Part shown: positions 8,908 to 17,359 of the stretch, piece by piece
Numbering within the stretch: position 1 is the stretch's first letter
How the letters are laid out: every line of letters starts with the position of its first letter
NCBI RefSeq assembly: GCF_965205175.1
Contig: NZ_OZ242038.1
Span: 2,108,001-2,172,000, forward strand
Direction: 5' to 3'
DNA length: 64,000 nt
Origin: Poriferisodalis sp965205175
GTDB taxonomy: Bacteria > Actinomycetota > Acidimicrobiia > Acidimicrobiales > Poriferisodalaceae
Notes under the pieces: model-generated
The model's database searches: none
Seen by the model: the letters and a program-made list of their open reading frames with translations, nothing else
Told to the model about the DNA's origin: nothing
Position numbers and translations under genes: made by a program

Positions 8908-10461
8908 ATGACAGGCTGTGTGGCAGGACTGACCGACCATCAGCGCCGTGCCGTGGCCGAGCTCAGTGTCGAGGAGCTGACTGGCGCACTGCATCCCGGG
9001 TTCGCCTGCGAGGCCGGCATCTTGCTGACCTGCGGGCTGGCCGCGTCCCCCGGGGCTGCCTCAGGACTTGCCGCCGTCGGATCGCAGGCTGCGCTGGACC
9101 TCGCATCGGCGGGCAACACCGTCATCTTGGTCGCCACCGAGACGACCCCCGCCGACGTGGCAGCCATGGGATTGTCGGCGGGCATCTTGACAGCTCGCGG
9201 CGGACTGGCGAGCCATGCGGCTGTGGTGGCGCGCGGCTGGGGCATTCCTGCGGTGTGCGACGCTCGCGAGATCACTTTTCACCACGACGGCTTCGCGGTC
9301 GGCGACCGGCGCATCGCGAACGGCGTGCCGATCTCCATCGACGGATCCACCGGCGAGGTGACGCTGGGTGAACGAGACATCGCCGGCTCGGCAACTGCCG
9401 GCACCGATCCGGACTTCGGCTTGCCGGCAGAGATGACCGACGTGCTCTCATGGGCCGATCGCCTCGCACGCGGGCGCCTGGCGGTGTTCGCAAACGCGGA
9501 CAGCGCACTGGACGCGGCGACGGCACGCACGCTGGGGGCCCAAGGCATCGGGCTGTGTCGAACGGAGCACATGTTCTTGAGCCCGGATCGTCTGGAGATC
9601 GTGCAACATGTCATCTTGAGCGGGCACGACGAGCATCTCGACGATCTCGTGGCTGCTCAGCGGGCAGATTTCCATGAGCTGCTCGTGGTCATGGACGGCT
9701 TGCCCGTCACGGTCCGACTGCTCGATGCGCCGATGCACGAGTTCCTCGCCGGCGCCGACCCCGAATCGGCATCTCAATGGGAGGAGCACAATCCGATGCT
9801 CGGCGTGCGCGGCGTGCGACTCGGCTTGCTGCGCCCCGATCTGTACGCAGCTCAAGTGCAGGCGCTCGCCGGCGCCGTGGGCGACTGGCGTGCTGCCGGC
9901 GGCACTGCCCGCGTCGAGATCATGGTGCCGCTCGTTGCCACAGCCGGCGAGCTGAGCGCCGCCGTCGGTGCCGTGCGTACGGCTTGGGAGCATGCCCAGC
10001 GCGGGCCGGTACCGCCGATCGGAACCATGATCGAGACCCCGCGTGCGTGCCTCATCGCAGACCAGTTGGCGGCTGGTGTGTCGTTCGCGAGCTTCGGGAC
10101 CAACGACCTCACCCAGATGGTGTTCGGTTTCAGCCGGGACGACACGGCGACGCGGGTCATTGCGCCCTACCTCGAAGACGGGCTGCTCGATGCCGATCCC
10201 TTCGTCTCGCTCGACCGTGCCGGTGTGGGCGAGCTCGTCAGCAGTGCGCTGGCACGGGGCCGGGGCATCAATCCCGAGCTGCGGGCCGGAATCTGCGGGG
10301 AGCACGGCGGCGATCCGACCAGCATCCGCTTCGCGATCCAAGCCGGCTTGGACTACGTGTCCTGCTCCCCGTATCGGGTGCCGATCGCCCGTCTCGCCGC
10401 TGCGCAGTCGTTGCTTGCGGCGGCGACCGAACAGGGCGCGCCCGGACCGATTCCGTCCTGA
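8908..10461 (+). CDS. PPDK-like PEP-utilising enzyme lacking the ATP-grasp domain
   Basis: 517 residues covering only the second half of pyruvate phosphate dikinase. The swivelling phosphohistidine domain has TARGGLASHAAVVARGWGIP (the His carrier). The TIM-barrel PEP/pyruvate domain has GLCRTEHMF, VRLLDAP, GTMIETPRA, FGTNDLTQM and GICGEHGGDP with the catalytic Cys. The roughly 350-residue ATP-grasp domain of full PPDK (about 870 residues) is absent, and the region upstream is glyS, so it is not a frameshift. Mycobacteria are known to have a PpdK of about this length. Without a partner it cannot use ATP; partner or pyruvate-binding regulatory roles are guesses. Confidence 0.85.
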   Translation: MTGCVAGLTDHQRRAVAELSVEELTGALHPGFACEAGILLTCGLAASPGAASGLAAVGSQAALDLASAGNTVILVATETTPADVAAMGLSAGILTARGGLASHAAVVARGWGIPAVCDAREITFHHDGFAVGDRRIANGVPISIDGSTGEVTLGERDIAGSATAGTDPDFGLPAEMTDVLSWADRLARGRLAVFANADSALDAATARTLGAQGIGLCRTEHMFLSPDRLEIVQHVILSGHDEHLDDLVAAQRADFHELLVVMDGLPVTVRLLDAPMHEFLAGADPESASQWEEHNPMLGVRGVRLGLLRPDLYAAQVQALAGAVGDWRAAGGTARVEIMVPLVATAGELSAAVGAVRTAWEHAQRGPVPPIGTMIETPRACLIADQLAAGVSFASFGTNDLTQMVFGFSRDDTATRVIAPYLEDGLLDADPFVSLDRAGVGELVSSALARGRGINPELRAGICGEHGGDPTSIRFAIQAGLDYVSCSPYRVPIARLAAAQSLLAAATEQGAPGPIPS

Positions 10462-10526
10462 TCGCGACGGATCGCACGAGGACGGCGTGACGGCGCCCCT
10501 GCAAGCTCATTAGCGTCGGACTGAAG

Positions 10527-12851
10527 ATGAGCATTCGCGACTCCGACGTGCAGCGCGTACGCGAGGCGACGGATCTGGTAGCGCTCATCGGCCGCCGGGT
10601 CAGCCTCAGGCGGGTGGGCAGCCGCCATGTCGGGCTGTGCCCCTTCCACACCGAGAAGACGCCGTCTTTCAGCGTCAGCGCCGCCGACGGCTTCTACTAC
10701 TGCTTCGGCTGCAAAGCCTCCGGCGATGCGATCACCTTCGTGCGCGAGACCGAACAGCTGGACTTCGTGGACGCCGTCGAACAGCTGGCCGCAGCGGCGA
10801 GCATCGCCTTGACCTACGACTCACCCGGCGTGCAACGCGCCAACCGGCGGCGCAGGGAGCTGCTGGACCTGCTCGAACGCGCCGCCCGCTTCTACCACGA
10901 GCTGTTGATGAGCGGTGCCGAAGCGAGCAAGGCGAGGGCGTACCTGCGCAGTCGGGGTTACGACCGCCATGTCGTGACCAAGTGGCGCCTCGGCTACGCG
11001 CCAGCGCTGTGGGATGCGCTGTGCGCGCACCTCGGTGCATCGGCAGACCAGCTGGCTGCGGCGGGACTGGCCTACGTGCAAGGCGGCAGAGGCGCCAGGA
11101 GCACCGCCGATGCGACTGGCACTGAGCAAACTGACCTCGGCCAGCAGGGCACTGGGCAGCAGGGCACTGGGCGGGCCGGCGAGACGGTCGCCGCGTCGGA
11201 TTTCTTTCGGGATCGCATCATGTTCCCGATCTGCGATGCCGGCGGTCGAGTCGTCAGCTTCGCGGGACGCACGCTGCCACGACCAGACGAGCCGGCGCTG
11301 CCGGGTCCGAAGTACAAGAACACGGTCGGTACCGCGGTCTACGACAAGAGCAGCGTGCTCTACGGCCTGCACGCGGCCAAGCAGGCTGGCCGTACCGCCG
11401 AGCGGATGGTGGTCTGCGAGGGCTACACCGATGTCATCGGATGCGACCTGGTCGGCATCTCCGAGGCGGTGGCCACCTGCGGCACGGCGTTCACGGCGCA
11501 GCATGCCGAACTGCTGTCGCGTACGGCCAAGCACATCGTGCTGGCATTCGATGCAGACGCAGCAGGCCGAACGGCAACCGAGCGAGTACACCAGTGGGAG
11601 CGCACCTACGGGCTCAGCGTGTCGGTAGCGAGGCTGCCGCCTGGTGCGGACCCTGGCGACCTGGCAGCGACGGACCCGCCGGCGCTGCGCAAGGCATTGG
11701 ACGACGCCCAGCCGCTGTACGCCTTTCGGGCCGAGCGCCTTCTCGAGCGAGCTGAGCTGGACAGTCCTGCCGGTCGCGACCACGCAGCAGAGCAGGCAGC
11801 CGAAGTGCTGGCGATGTACCCGCCGGACGTCTTGCTCGACGACGATCTGGCACCGATCGCAGGCCGCATCCCCATGGATGTCGGGCCGTTCCGAGATCGC
11901 GTTGACGCCGCTCGGCAGCGGCTGGACCAACGCGCCGCCGCCCAGCACCGACGGTCCTCGGCCCGAAGCTATGGGACCGATGACGCCGGTTATCCCGAGG
12001 ACGCCTACCCCCAAGATGAGATGTACAGCGACGACGGCCCGTTCGACGACTACCGAGACGACGCCTACGCCGGGGACGGCTGGCTGCCGGGCGACGAGGG
12101 CATGTTCCACGAGGACGACCGCAGTGCTGCGGCGCCTGTTGCCGGCGCCATGCGACGACGCGCAGCAGGTCGGCGCAGAGACGACGCTCGTCGACAGGCT
12201 GAGCGGGATGCGGAGTTGCTGGCCGCGGCGTGCGCCGAGGGCCGCGCAGTCGAGCTGATCGTGCCTGCGCTGTACGCCACGCCCGAGGCGCGCCGGGCGT
12301 TCGCACAGATGCGCGCCGACCCCCATTGGCGCCGACGTGCCGCAGCCGCCGGCGCTCCGGGACCGACGCAGCAGGCTGGCTCGGAATCGTCTGAGGAGGA
12401 CATGGCCGGCGGCGATCCCGCCGCAGCGATGCTGGCGGTCGCAGCCGCCGCCGGGGCCGACATGAGCGCCGAAGAATCCAACGACCGCGTGGCGATGGCC
12501 ATGCTGCGTTTCGTGCGCGAGACCAAGGACCGTGTGAGCGCAGGCGAGGACGTGACGTGGTTGGAACTCGACTCGGGCCTGAGTGCCGACGACAGCCTGA
12601 AGGAACGCCACGAGCGGTTGCGTTGGCTCGGCGCACGCGAAACCGAACTGCTTGACCTTGATCGTCGAATCGCCGCGGTGCAGGAGCTGAGGGACCGGCT
12701 GTGCGCAGTCGAAGCTACGGCACCGCAGGAAGCATCGCAGTCTGAGCAGGCTGGGCAATCTGACGCCGCTGTCGCGGGCATCCCAGCGGCGGACGCCGAT
12801 GAACAGCCGCTGCTTGCCGACCGCAATCCACCTGCCCTTGAGCCGAGCTAG
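10527..12851 (+). CDS. dnaG: DNA primase DnaG
   Basis: Makes RNA primers for replication. N-terminal zinc ribbon CPFHTEKTPSF...YYCFGCKASGD, then the RNA polymerase core with TOPRIM motifs MVVCEGYTDVI and LAFDADAAG. At 774 residues it is well above the usual ~600. Two additions explain this: a linker before DFFRDRIMFP with an in-frame 15-bp duplication, and an acidic, Tyr-rich low-complexity stretch at about residues 484-520 between the core and the C-terminal helicase-binding domain. The C-terminal ~200 residues are Ala/Glu-rich and helical. ATG 10527 is 65 bp after the PPDK-like gene. Confidence 0.94.
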   Translation: MSIRDSDVQRVREATDLVALIGRRVSLRRVGSRHVGLCPFHTEKTPSFSVSAADGFYYCFGCKASGDAITFVRETEQLDFVDAVEQLAAAASIALTYDSPGVQRANRRRRELLDLLERAARFYHELLMSGAEASKARAYLRSRGYDRHVVTKWRLGYAPALWDALCAHLGASADQLAAAGLAYVQGGRGARSTADATGTEQTDLGQQGTGQQGTGRAGETVAASDFFRDRIMFPICDAGGRVVSFAGRTLPRPDEPALPGPKYKNTVGTAVYDKSSVLYGLHAAKQAGRTAERMVVCEGYTDVIGCDLVGISEAVATCGTAFTAQHAELLSRTAKHIVLAFDADAAGRTATERVHQWERTYGLSVSVARLPPGADPGDLAATDPPALRKALDDAQPLYAFRAERLLERAELDSPAGRDHAAEQAAEVLAMYPPDVLLDDDLAPIAGRIPMDVGPFRDRVDAARQRLDQRAAAQHRRSSARSYGTDDAGYPEDAYPQDEMYSDDGPFDDYRDDAYAGDGWLPGDEGMFHEDDRSAAAPVAGAMRRRAAGRRRDDARRQAERDAELLAAACAEGRAVELIVPALYATPEARRAFAQMRADPHWRRRAAAAGAPGPTQQAGSESSEEDMAGGDPAAAMLAVAAAAGADMSAEESNDRVAMAMLRFVRETKDRVSAGEDVTWLELDSGLSADDSLKERHERLRWLGARETELLDLDRRIAAVQELRDRLCAVEATAPQEASQSEQAGQSDAAVAGIPAADADEQPLLADRNPPALEPS
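11142..11171 (+). repeat. In-frame 15-bp tandem duplication in dnaG
   Basis: The unit cagcagggcactggg occurs twice in direct succession (11142-11156, 11157-11171), encoding a repeated QQGTG in a linker between the zinc domain/core helix region and the TOPRIM part of the primase. The frame is kept. Confidence 0.9.
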
Positions 12852-12896
12852 CGGCGAGCAAGGCGGTCGGATGGCAGCGCCGACCGCAGCGGAGTG

Positions 12897-12969
12897 CTCC
12901 GGGGGTGGGGCTCGAACCCACGACAAACGGATTAACAGTCCGCTGCTCTGCCAACTGAGCTACCCCGGA
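12897..12969 (-). tRNA. tRNA-Asn (GTT)
   Basis: 73-nt cloverleaf on the minus strand. The acceptor stem TCCGGGG pairs with CCCCGGA with discriminator G; D arm GCTC...GAGC; anticodon loop CTGTTAA gives GUU (Asn); T arm GTGGG-TTCGAGC-CCCAC. The 3' CCA is not encoded. Confidence 0.97.
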
Positions 12970-13078
12970 CCGGGACGAGCAGTCGAACCGTCGAACGTGC
13001 CCGGACGCGACGAGGAACGATACCGGCGCTGCGGCACGACGACCTGCATGGGCCGACCTGTACTGACGGATAGGTCCG

Positions 13079-13151
13079 TGGGCCGGGTGGGGATCGAACC
13101 CACGACCCAGCGATTATGAGTCGCCTGCTCTGACCACTGAGCTACCGGCCC
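13079..13151 (-). tRNA. tRNA-Met-type (CAT), elongator or Ile2
   Basis: 73-nt cloverleaf on the minus strand. The acceptor stem GGGCCGG pairs with CCGGCCC with discriminator A; anticodon loop CTCATAA gives CAU. The first base pair is G-C and the anticodon stem lacks the three G-C pairs typical of initiators, so it is not initiator tRNA-fMet. It may be elongator Met or a lysidine-modified Ile2 tRNA; sequence alone does not settle this. The 3' CCA is not encoded. It lies about 110 bp from tRNA-Asn on the same strand. Confidence 0.95.
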
Positions 13152-13282
13152 GGCCGCACCGTACCCGCAGCGGCCGCCCACGGCGTGCGTGGACGGTCAT
13201 GCCGAGAATGGCCAACAGACGTGCGTGGGTCTAGTAGGTTGCGCAGATTGCGCCGACGCGGCGTTCGAGGGGGAGTACCACC

Positions 13283-15328
13283 ATGCAGAGATCCGATGCG
13301 CACAGAGTCGACACCGGAGACGACTCGAGACCTTCCATGGCCTGTCGCGGTCACCGCGACTGGTCGCATCGGACCGGGCGCCGCCTGGCCGTTGTGCTCT
13401 GCGCATTTGCCTTGATCGCCGCTGCCTGCGGCGGCACCGACGACAGCGACGCCGCCGACTCCGAGACGCCGGCGCCCGCCACCACCGAAGCGTCGCAGCC
13501 CGCATCGGTGACCACCGTGCCCGAAGCGCAGGAACAGGTCGCCCGCGACCGCGAAGCTGGGGAGGCCACTGGCACGGACACCCGGGAGGTCGAGACCGGC
13601 CCGGTCCACGGCGGCAAGCTGGTCTACGGCATCGAAGCGGACACTGCCAATCCGTTCGTCCACTACGCCTCGTCGTGCGCGATCAGCTGCCGGATGGTCT
13701 TCCGGGCTATCACCGACTCGCTGTACATCACCGATACCGACGGCGAAATCGTGCCCTACCTGGTGGAGTCGGAGGCGCATAGCGAGGACTACATGGAATG
13801 GACCCTCACGATCCGCGACGGCATCACGTTCCACGACGGCTCACCGCTCGACGGCGAGGCCGTTGCCTACAACATCAACCTGTGCCGTGTGAGCCAGCTC
13901 ACCGGCCCGGCACTGCTCGGCATCGACAGCGTCGTGGGGGAGGGCCAGACGGTGACCGTCACGGCCAGCCCGGGCCAGCCGCTGGCGACCGGTCTCGCCC
14001 CGGCAGGCCGCGCGGAAGTTTGCGGTCAGATGTTCTCCAAGGCATGGATGGAGACGCTGCCGAACAATCCGCTGTACGTGTCGTCCACATCGCCGCTGAC
14101 TGAGGAGATGAAGGAAGCAGCGCTGACCAACGCCGACGGCGATCCTTCCAAGCCGGTCGGGCTGGGTGCATTCAGGTTCGTGAGCTACACGCCGGGCCCC
14201 GGCAACAGCTTCATCGCGGAGCGCAACCCTGACTACTGGAGAGGCGAGAACGGCATTACCAGTGAGAATCTGCCGTACTTGGACGAGATCGAATTCGTGG
14301 TGGCGGTGGACATCCAGGGCCGGTCGAACGGCCTCAAGGCCGGCCAGTTCGACATCATCCATACCGCCAACGCCGACGAGATCGCCAAGTACATCGGTGA
14401 CGACGATTTCGTGCTGCTGCAGGCCAACGACTACGGCGAAACCAGCCACAACCTCATCAACGTGGCTACTGGCGCGAATCCATGGCTGCAGGTGGTGCGA
14501 GGCGCCGCTGAGCCGATCCCGATGGATCCGCTGGACCTCAACGCCGCTAATCCGCTGGTGCATCTGAGCTGCCGCAAGTCACTGGCCCATGCATTCGACG
14601 GGGAACGCTTCGCGCAGGAGCGGCACCAAGGCTTGGTGACGGTCGCGAACGGACCGTTCCCGCCCGGCAGCATGGGCTACCTGGAGGACTCCGGCTACCC
14701 GGCCTACGACGTAGACGCGGCGCGCGCCGAATTCGAGCAGTGCAAAGCCGACAGCGGCCAGAACCCGGTGACCTTCGCATTCAACACCACCAATGACGCC
14801 TTCAACGTCGAGTCCAACGAGCTGATCGTGTCGATGTGGAAGGAGGTGTTCGGCGAGGAGCTGGCAGTGTCGATCGCGCCGATCGAGCAGGGCCAGTACA
14901 TCAACCTTGCACTGGCCGGTGTGTTCCAGATGCAGGGGTGGCGCAACCACGGAGGCGTCGACCCGTCCGAACAGTGGTACTGGTGGAGCCCCTTCACGGC
15001 TAGCCCCGTGAACCCGCAGGTGCCGGAGCTGGCGCTCAACTTCGGGCGCTTCATGGATCCTGAGATTGCCGATGCGCTCAATGTGATCCGGCACGTCCCG
15101 GATCCCCAGGCCCGCAAGGCCGCCGCGGAGGCTGTCAACCGGGCGTTCGGCAAGAACGTCTGGAATCTCTGGACCTACTGGACGCTGTGGGGCATCATCG
15201 CCAACCCGCGAGTGCAGAACATCACCAATCTGCCGATTCCTGACAACGACGAGGACGCGTTCGCGGTGATCTCGGGCAAGCATCACCTGTCGCAGATCTG
15301 GTGCACTGACGGGAACTGCCAAGGCTGA
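13283..15328 (+). CDS. ABC transporter substrate-binding lipoprotein, family 5 (peptide/nickel type)
   Basis: 681-residue extracellular solute-binding protein of the OppA/DppA family. ATG 13283 is preceded by a strong RBS (AGGGGGAG at 13268-13275). About 35 polar/basic residues precede a signal peptide (LAVVLCAFALIAAAC) with a lipobox, so it should be lipid-anchored at Cys ~51. A Thr/Ala/Glu-rich linker follows, then the SBP_bac_5 fold (GGKLVYGIEADTANPF, VEWTLTIRDGITFHDG-like region). It is the first gene of a five-gene operon with two permeases and two ATPases. Peptides are the family's usual ligand but the true substrate is unknown. Confidence 0.92.
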   Translation: MQRSDAHRVDTGDDSRPSMACRGHRDWSHRTGRRLAVVLCAFALIAAACGGTDDSDAADSETPAPATTEASQPASVTTVPEAQEQVARDREAGEATGTDTREVETGPVHGGKLVYGIEADTANPFVHYASSCAISCRMVFRAITDSLYITDTDGEIVPYLVESEAHSEDYMEWTLTIRDGITFHDGSPLDGEAVAYNINLCRVSQLTGPALLGIDSVVGEGQTVTVTASPGQPLATGLAPAGRAEVCGQMFSKAWMETLPNNPLYVSSTSPLTEEMKEAALTNADGDPSKPVGLGAFRFVSYTPGPGNSFIAERNPDYWRGENGITSENLPYLDEIEFVVAVDIQGRSNGLKAGQFDIIHTANADEIAKYIGDDDFVLLQANDYGETSHNLINVATGANPWLQVVRGAAEPIPMDPLDLNAANPLVHLSCRKSLAHAFDGERFAQERHQGLVTVANGPFPPGSMGYLEDSGYPAYDVDAARAEFEQCKADSGQNPVTFAFNTTNDAFNVESNELIVSMWKEVFGEELAVSIAPIEQGQYINLALAGVFQMQGWRNHGGVDPSEQWYWWSPFTASPVNPQVPELALNFGRFMDPEIADALNVIRHVPDPQARKAAAEAVNRAFGKNVWNLWTYWTLWGIIANPRVQNITNLPIPDNDEDAFAVISGKHHLSQIWCTDGNCQG

Positions 15329-15357
15329 GCGCGCCCGGCAGATCGCAGGAGTCGTCG

Positions 15358-16506
15358 TTGGTCGGCGCGCGCCAAGCCGTCCGCGACCAACTAGGTCGCA
15401 TCATTCTGGCTGCGCTCGCGCTGACCGTGACTTGGGCCTGGTTCTGGCGGCCGCCGTTCAGCTGGACGTTCGCGGTGCTGATCGTGATCGGCACCGCGGG
15501 CGCGGTCGTCGCCGATCGAGACTTCGCGTTGCGGCGAATCGCCAGTGTGGTCCCCGTGCTGGTGGGCGTGTCGTTCGTGGTGTTCGCGCTGATGGCGAGC
15601 TTGCCCGGCGATCCTGCCATCAACATCTTGGGTCCTGCCGCCACTGCGGATCAGGTGGCGATCGTGCGCACAGAACTCGGCTTGGACGAGCCGTTCTTCA
15701 GTCGCTACGGCAACTGGCTGGGCGGGCTGTTGACCGGGGACCTCGGCAGCTCGATTGTGCTGCGCGAGGACATCGCGGACGGCATCTCACGCTCGCTCAC
15801 GCCGACCTTGCAGCTGATGGCCTATTCGGTCGCCATAGCGCTGGCGACGGCGGTTCCGTTGGGCATCTGGGCCGGCTACCGGCAGGGCACCACGACCGAC
15901 CGCAGCGTGAACAACGTGATGCTGGGCTTCTTGGCGACGCCCAACTACGTGCTCGCGGTGATGCTGGTGCTGTTCTTGGCCATCGGCGGACTCAGCGTGG
16001 CAGGCAACGAGATCGGATTCCGGGCCTTGCCGGCCGCCCGCTACATACCCTTCGGCGAGAACGTCGTGCTGCACTTCAAGCACATGGCGCTGCCGTCGCT
16101 GTCGCTGGCCATGGGCCAGGCAGCGGTGTTCATGCGCTTGCTGCGCTCCGACATGATTGCCACACTGCGCTTGCCGTTCATCGATTTGGCGCGCAGCAAG
16201 GGATTGCCGACGCGTCGCATCCTGTGGCGGCACGCGCTGCGGCCGTCCAGCTTCACGCTGCTGACCGTGGTGGGCCTGACCGTGGGCCTGCTCATCGGCG
16301 GAGCGCTGATCATCGAGTTCATCTTCACTATTCCCGGCGTGGGCGCGTACATCTTTCTGGGCGTCACGCAGCGCGACTTCATCGCGGTCCAAGGCGGCGT
16401 GCTGGTGATCTCCACGCTGTACATCGTGGTGCTCACCATGTCCGACTTCTTGTACTTGGCGCTCGACCCGCGGCTGCGCGGCGCAGAAGCAGCACGTCGT
16501 GCCTAA
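15358..16506 (+). CDS. ABC transporter permease, DppB/OppB type
   Basis: 382-residue inner-membrane permease. The start is a TTG at 15358, supported by AGGAG at 15347-15351 six bases upstream and a 29-bp gap from the substrate-binding gene. An extra N-terminal hydrophobic pair (about residues 14-50) precedes the usual first TM segment (RIASVVPVLVGVSFVVFALMA region). The binding-protein-dependent permease signature for contact with the ATPase is near LARSKGLPTRRILWRHALRPS. It overlaps the next gene by 8 bp. Confidence 0.92.
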   Translation: MVGARQAVRDQLGRIILAALALTVTWAWFWRPPFSWTFAVLIVIGTAGAVVADRDFALRRIASVVPVLVGVSFVVFALMASLPGDPAINILGPAATADQVAIVRTELGLDEPFFSRYGNWLGGLLTGDLGSSIVLREDIADGISRSLTPTLQLMAYSVAIALATAVPLGIWAGYRQGTTTDRSVNNVMLGFLATPNYVLAVMLVLFLAIGGLSVAGNEIGFRALPAARYIPFGENVVLHFKHMALPSLSLAMGQAAVFMRLLRSDMIATLRLPFIDLARSKGLPTRRILWRHALRPSSFTLLTVVGLTVGLLIGGALIIEFIFTIPGVGAYIFLGVTQRDFIAVQGGVLVISTLYIVVLTMSDFLYLALDPRLRGAEAARRA

Positions 16507-17329
16507 ACGGCTGGGCATCTTCTTCTGGATTGCGGTGATCTATCTCTCCGTGCTCGCCTTCGCAGCAGTCTTTGCTGACCTCTTGCCGCTCAAGGACCCT
16601 TCGGCCACGTTCTCGGGAACATCGAAGCAGGGTCCGAGCCTCACACACTGGTTCGGCAATGACGGCGTCGGTCGGGACGTGTTCAGCCGGGTCATCTACG
16701 GCGCGCAAGTGAGCCTGGTGATCTCGACGGTGGGCACCGTGCTGGCGCTGGTGATCGGCGGCCTGCTGGGCATGGTCTCGGGCTACTACCGCGGCCGTGC
16801 AGACCGATGGCTCACCGCCACGCTGAATGCGTCGCTCGTGATTCCGCCGCTGATCCTGTTCTTGGCACTGGTGCTGTTCTTGGATTCGGAGGCGCAGCGG
16901 CGCATCTTCATCTTGATCTTCACGTTCGTGCTGCTGTCGATCGCGCCCATTGCTCGTGTAGTGCGTGCCGCCACCTTGTCGATCGCTCATCAGGACTTCG
17001 TGCTCGCGGCGCGCACCCTCGGGGCGCGTGACGGCCGGGTGCTCTTTCGCGAGGTGCTCCCCAATGTCGCACCGTCGCTGATCAGCTATGCGCTGATCAT
17101 CATGGCCGGCTTGATCGTGGTGGAAGGTTCGGTGGCGTTTTTGGGCCTCAGCGTTCCGCCGCCCACACCCACTTGGGGTGACATGATCAACAAGGGCCGC
17201 ACCAATCTCGACGTGGCTGCTCACATCAGCTTGATGCCGGCTGTCGTCATGTTCGTGACGGTGCTGGCGCTGAATTTCGTGGGCGACAAGCTGCAGCAGC
17301 ACTTCGAGCCTCGGCAGGCGGTGCTGTGA
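16499..17329 (+). CDS. ABC transporter permease, DppC/OppC type
   Basis: 276-residue partner permease with about six TM segments. HWFGNDGVGRDVFSRVIYGA near residues 49-68 is the classic N-terminal OppC/DppC motif, and AARTLGARDGRVLFREVLPN is the EAA-like ATPase contact loop. GTG 16499 overlaps the end of the first permease. A 30-bp gap separates it from the ATPase gene. It should form the transmembrane heterodimer with the preceding product. Confidence 0.93.
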   Translation: MPKRLGIFFWIAVIYLSVLAFAAVFADLLPLKDPSATFSGTSKQGPSLTHWFGNDGVGRDVFSRVIYGAQVSLVISTVGTVLALVIGGLLGMVSGYYRGRADRWLTATLNASLVIPPLILFLALVLFLDSEAQRRIFILIFTFVLLSIAPIARVVRAATLSIAHQDFVLAARTLGARDGRVLFREVLPNVAPSLISYALIIMAGLIVVEGSVAFLGLSVPPPTPTWGDMINKGRTNLDVAAHISLMPAVVMFVTVLALNFVGDKLQQHFEPRQAVL

Positions 17330-17359
17330 GAGCCGGCCGGTCGTGAAGGAAGTCCGCTA

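Noticed and set aside
10821..12926. 701-residue minus-strand ORF
   Set aside because: Antisense of dnaG, which carries all primase motifs; high GC keeps antisense frames open.
13079..13151. Initiator tRNA-fMet
   Set aside because: Acceptor stem begins with a paired G-C and the anticodon stem lacks the GGG/CCC pairs of initiators.
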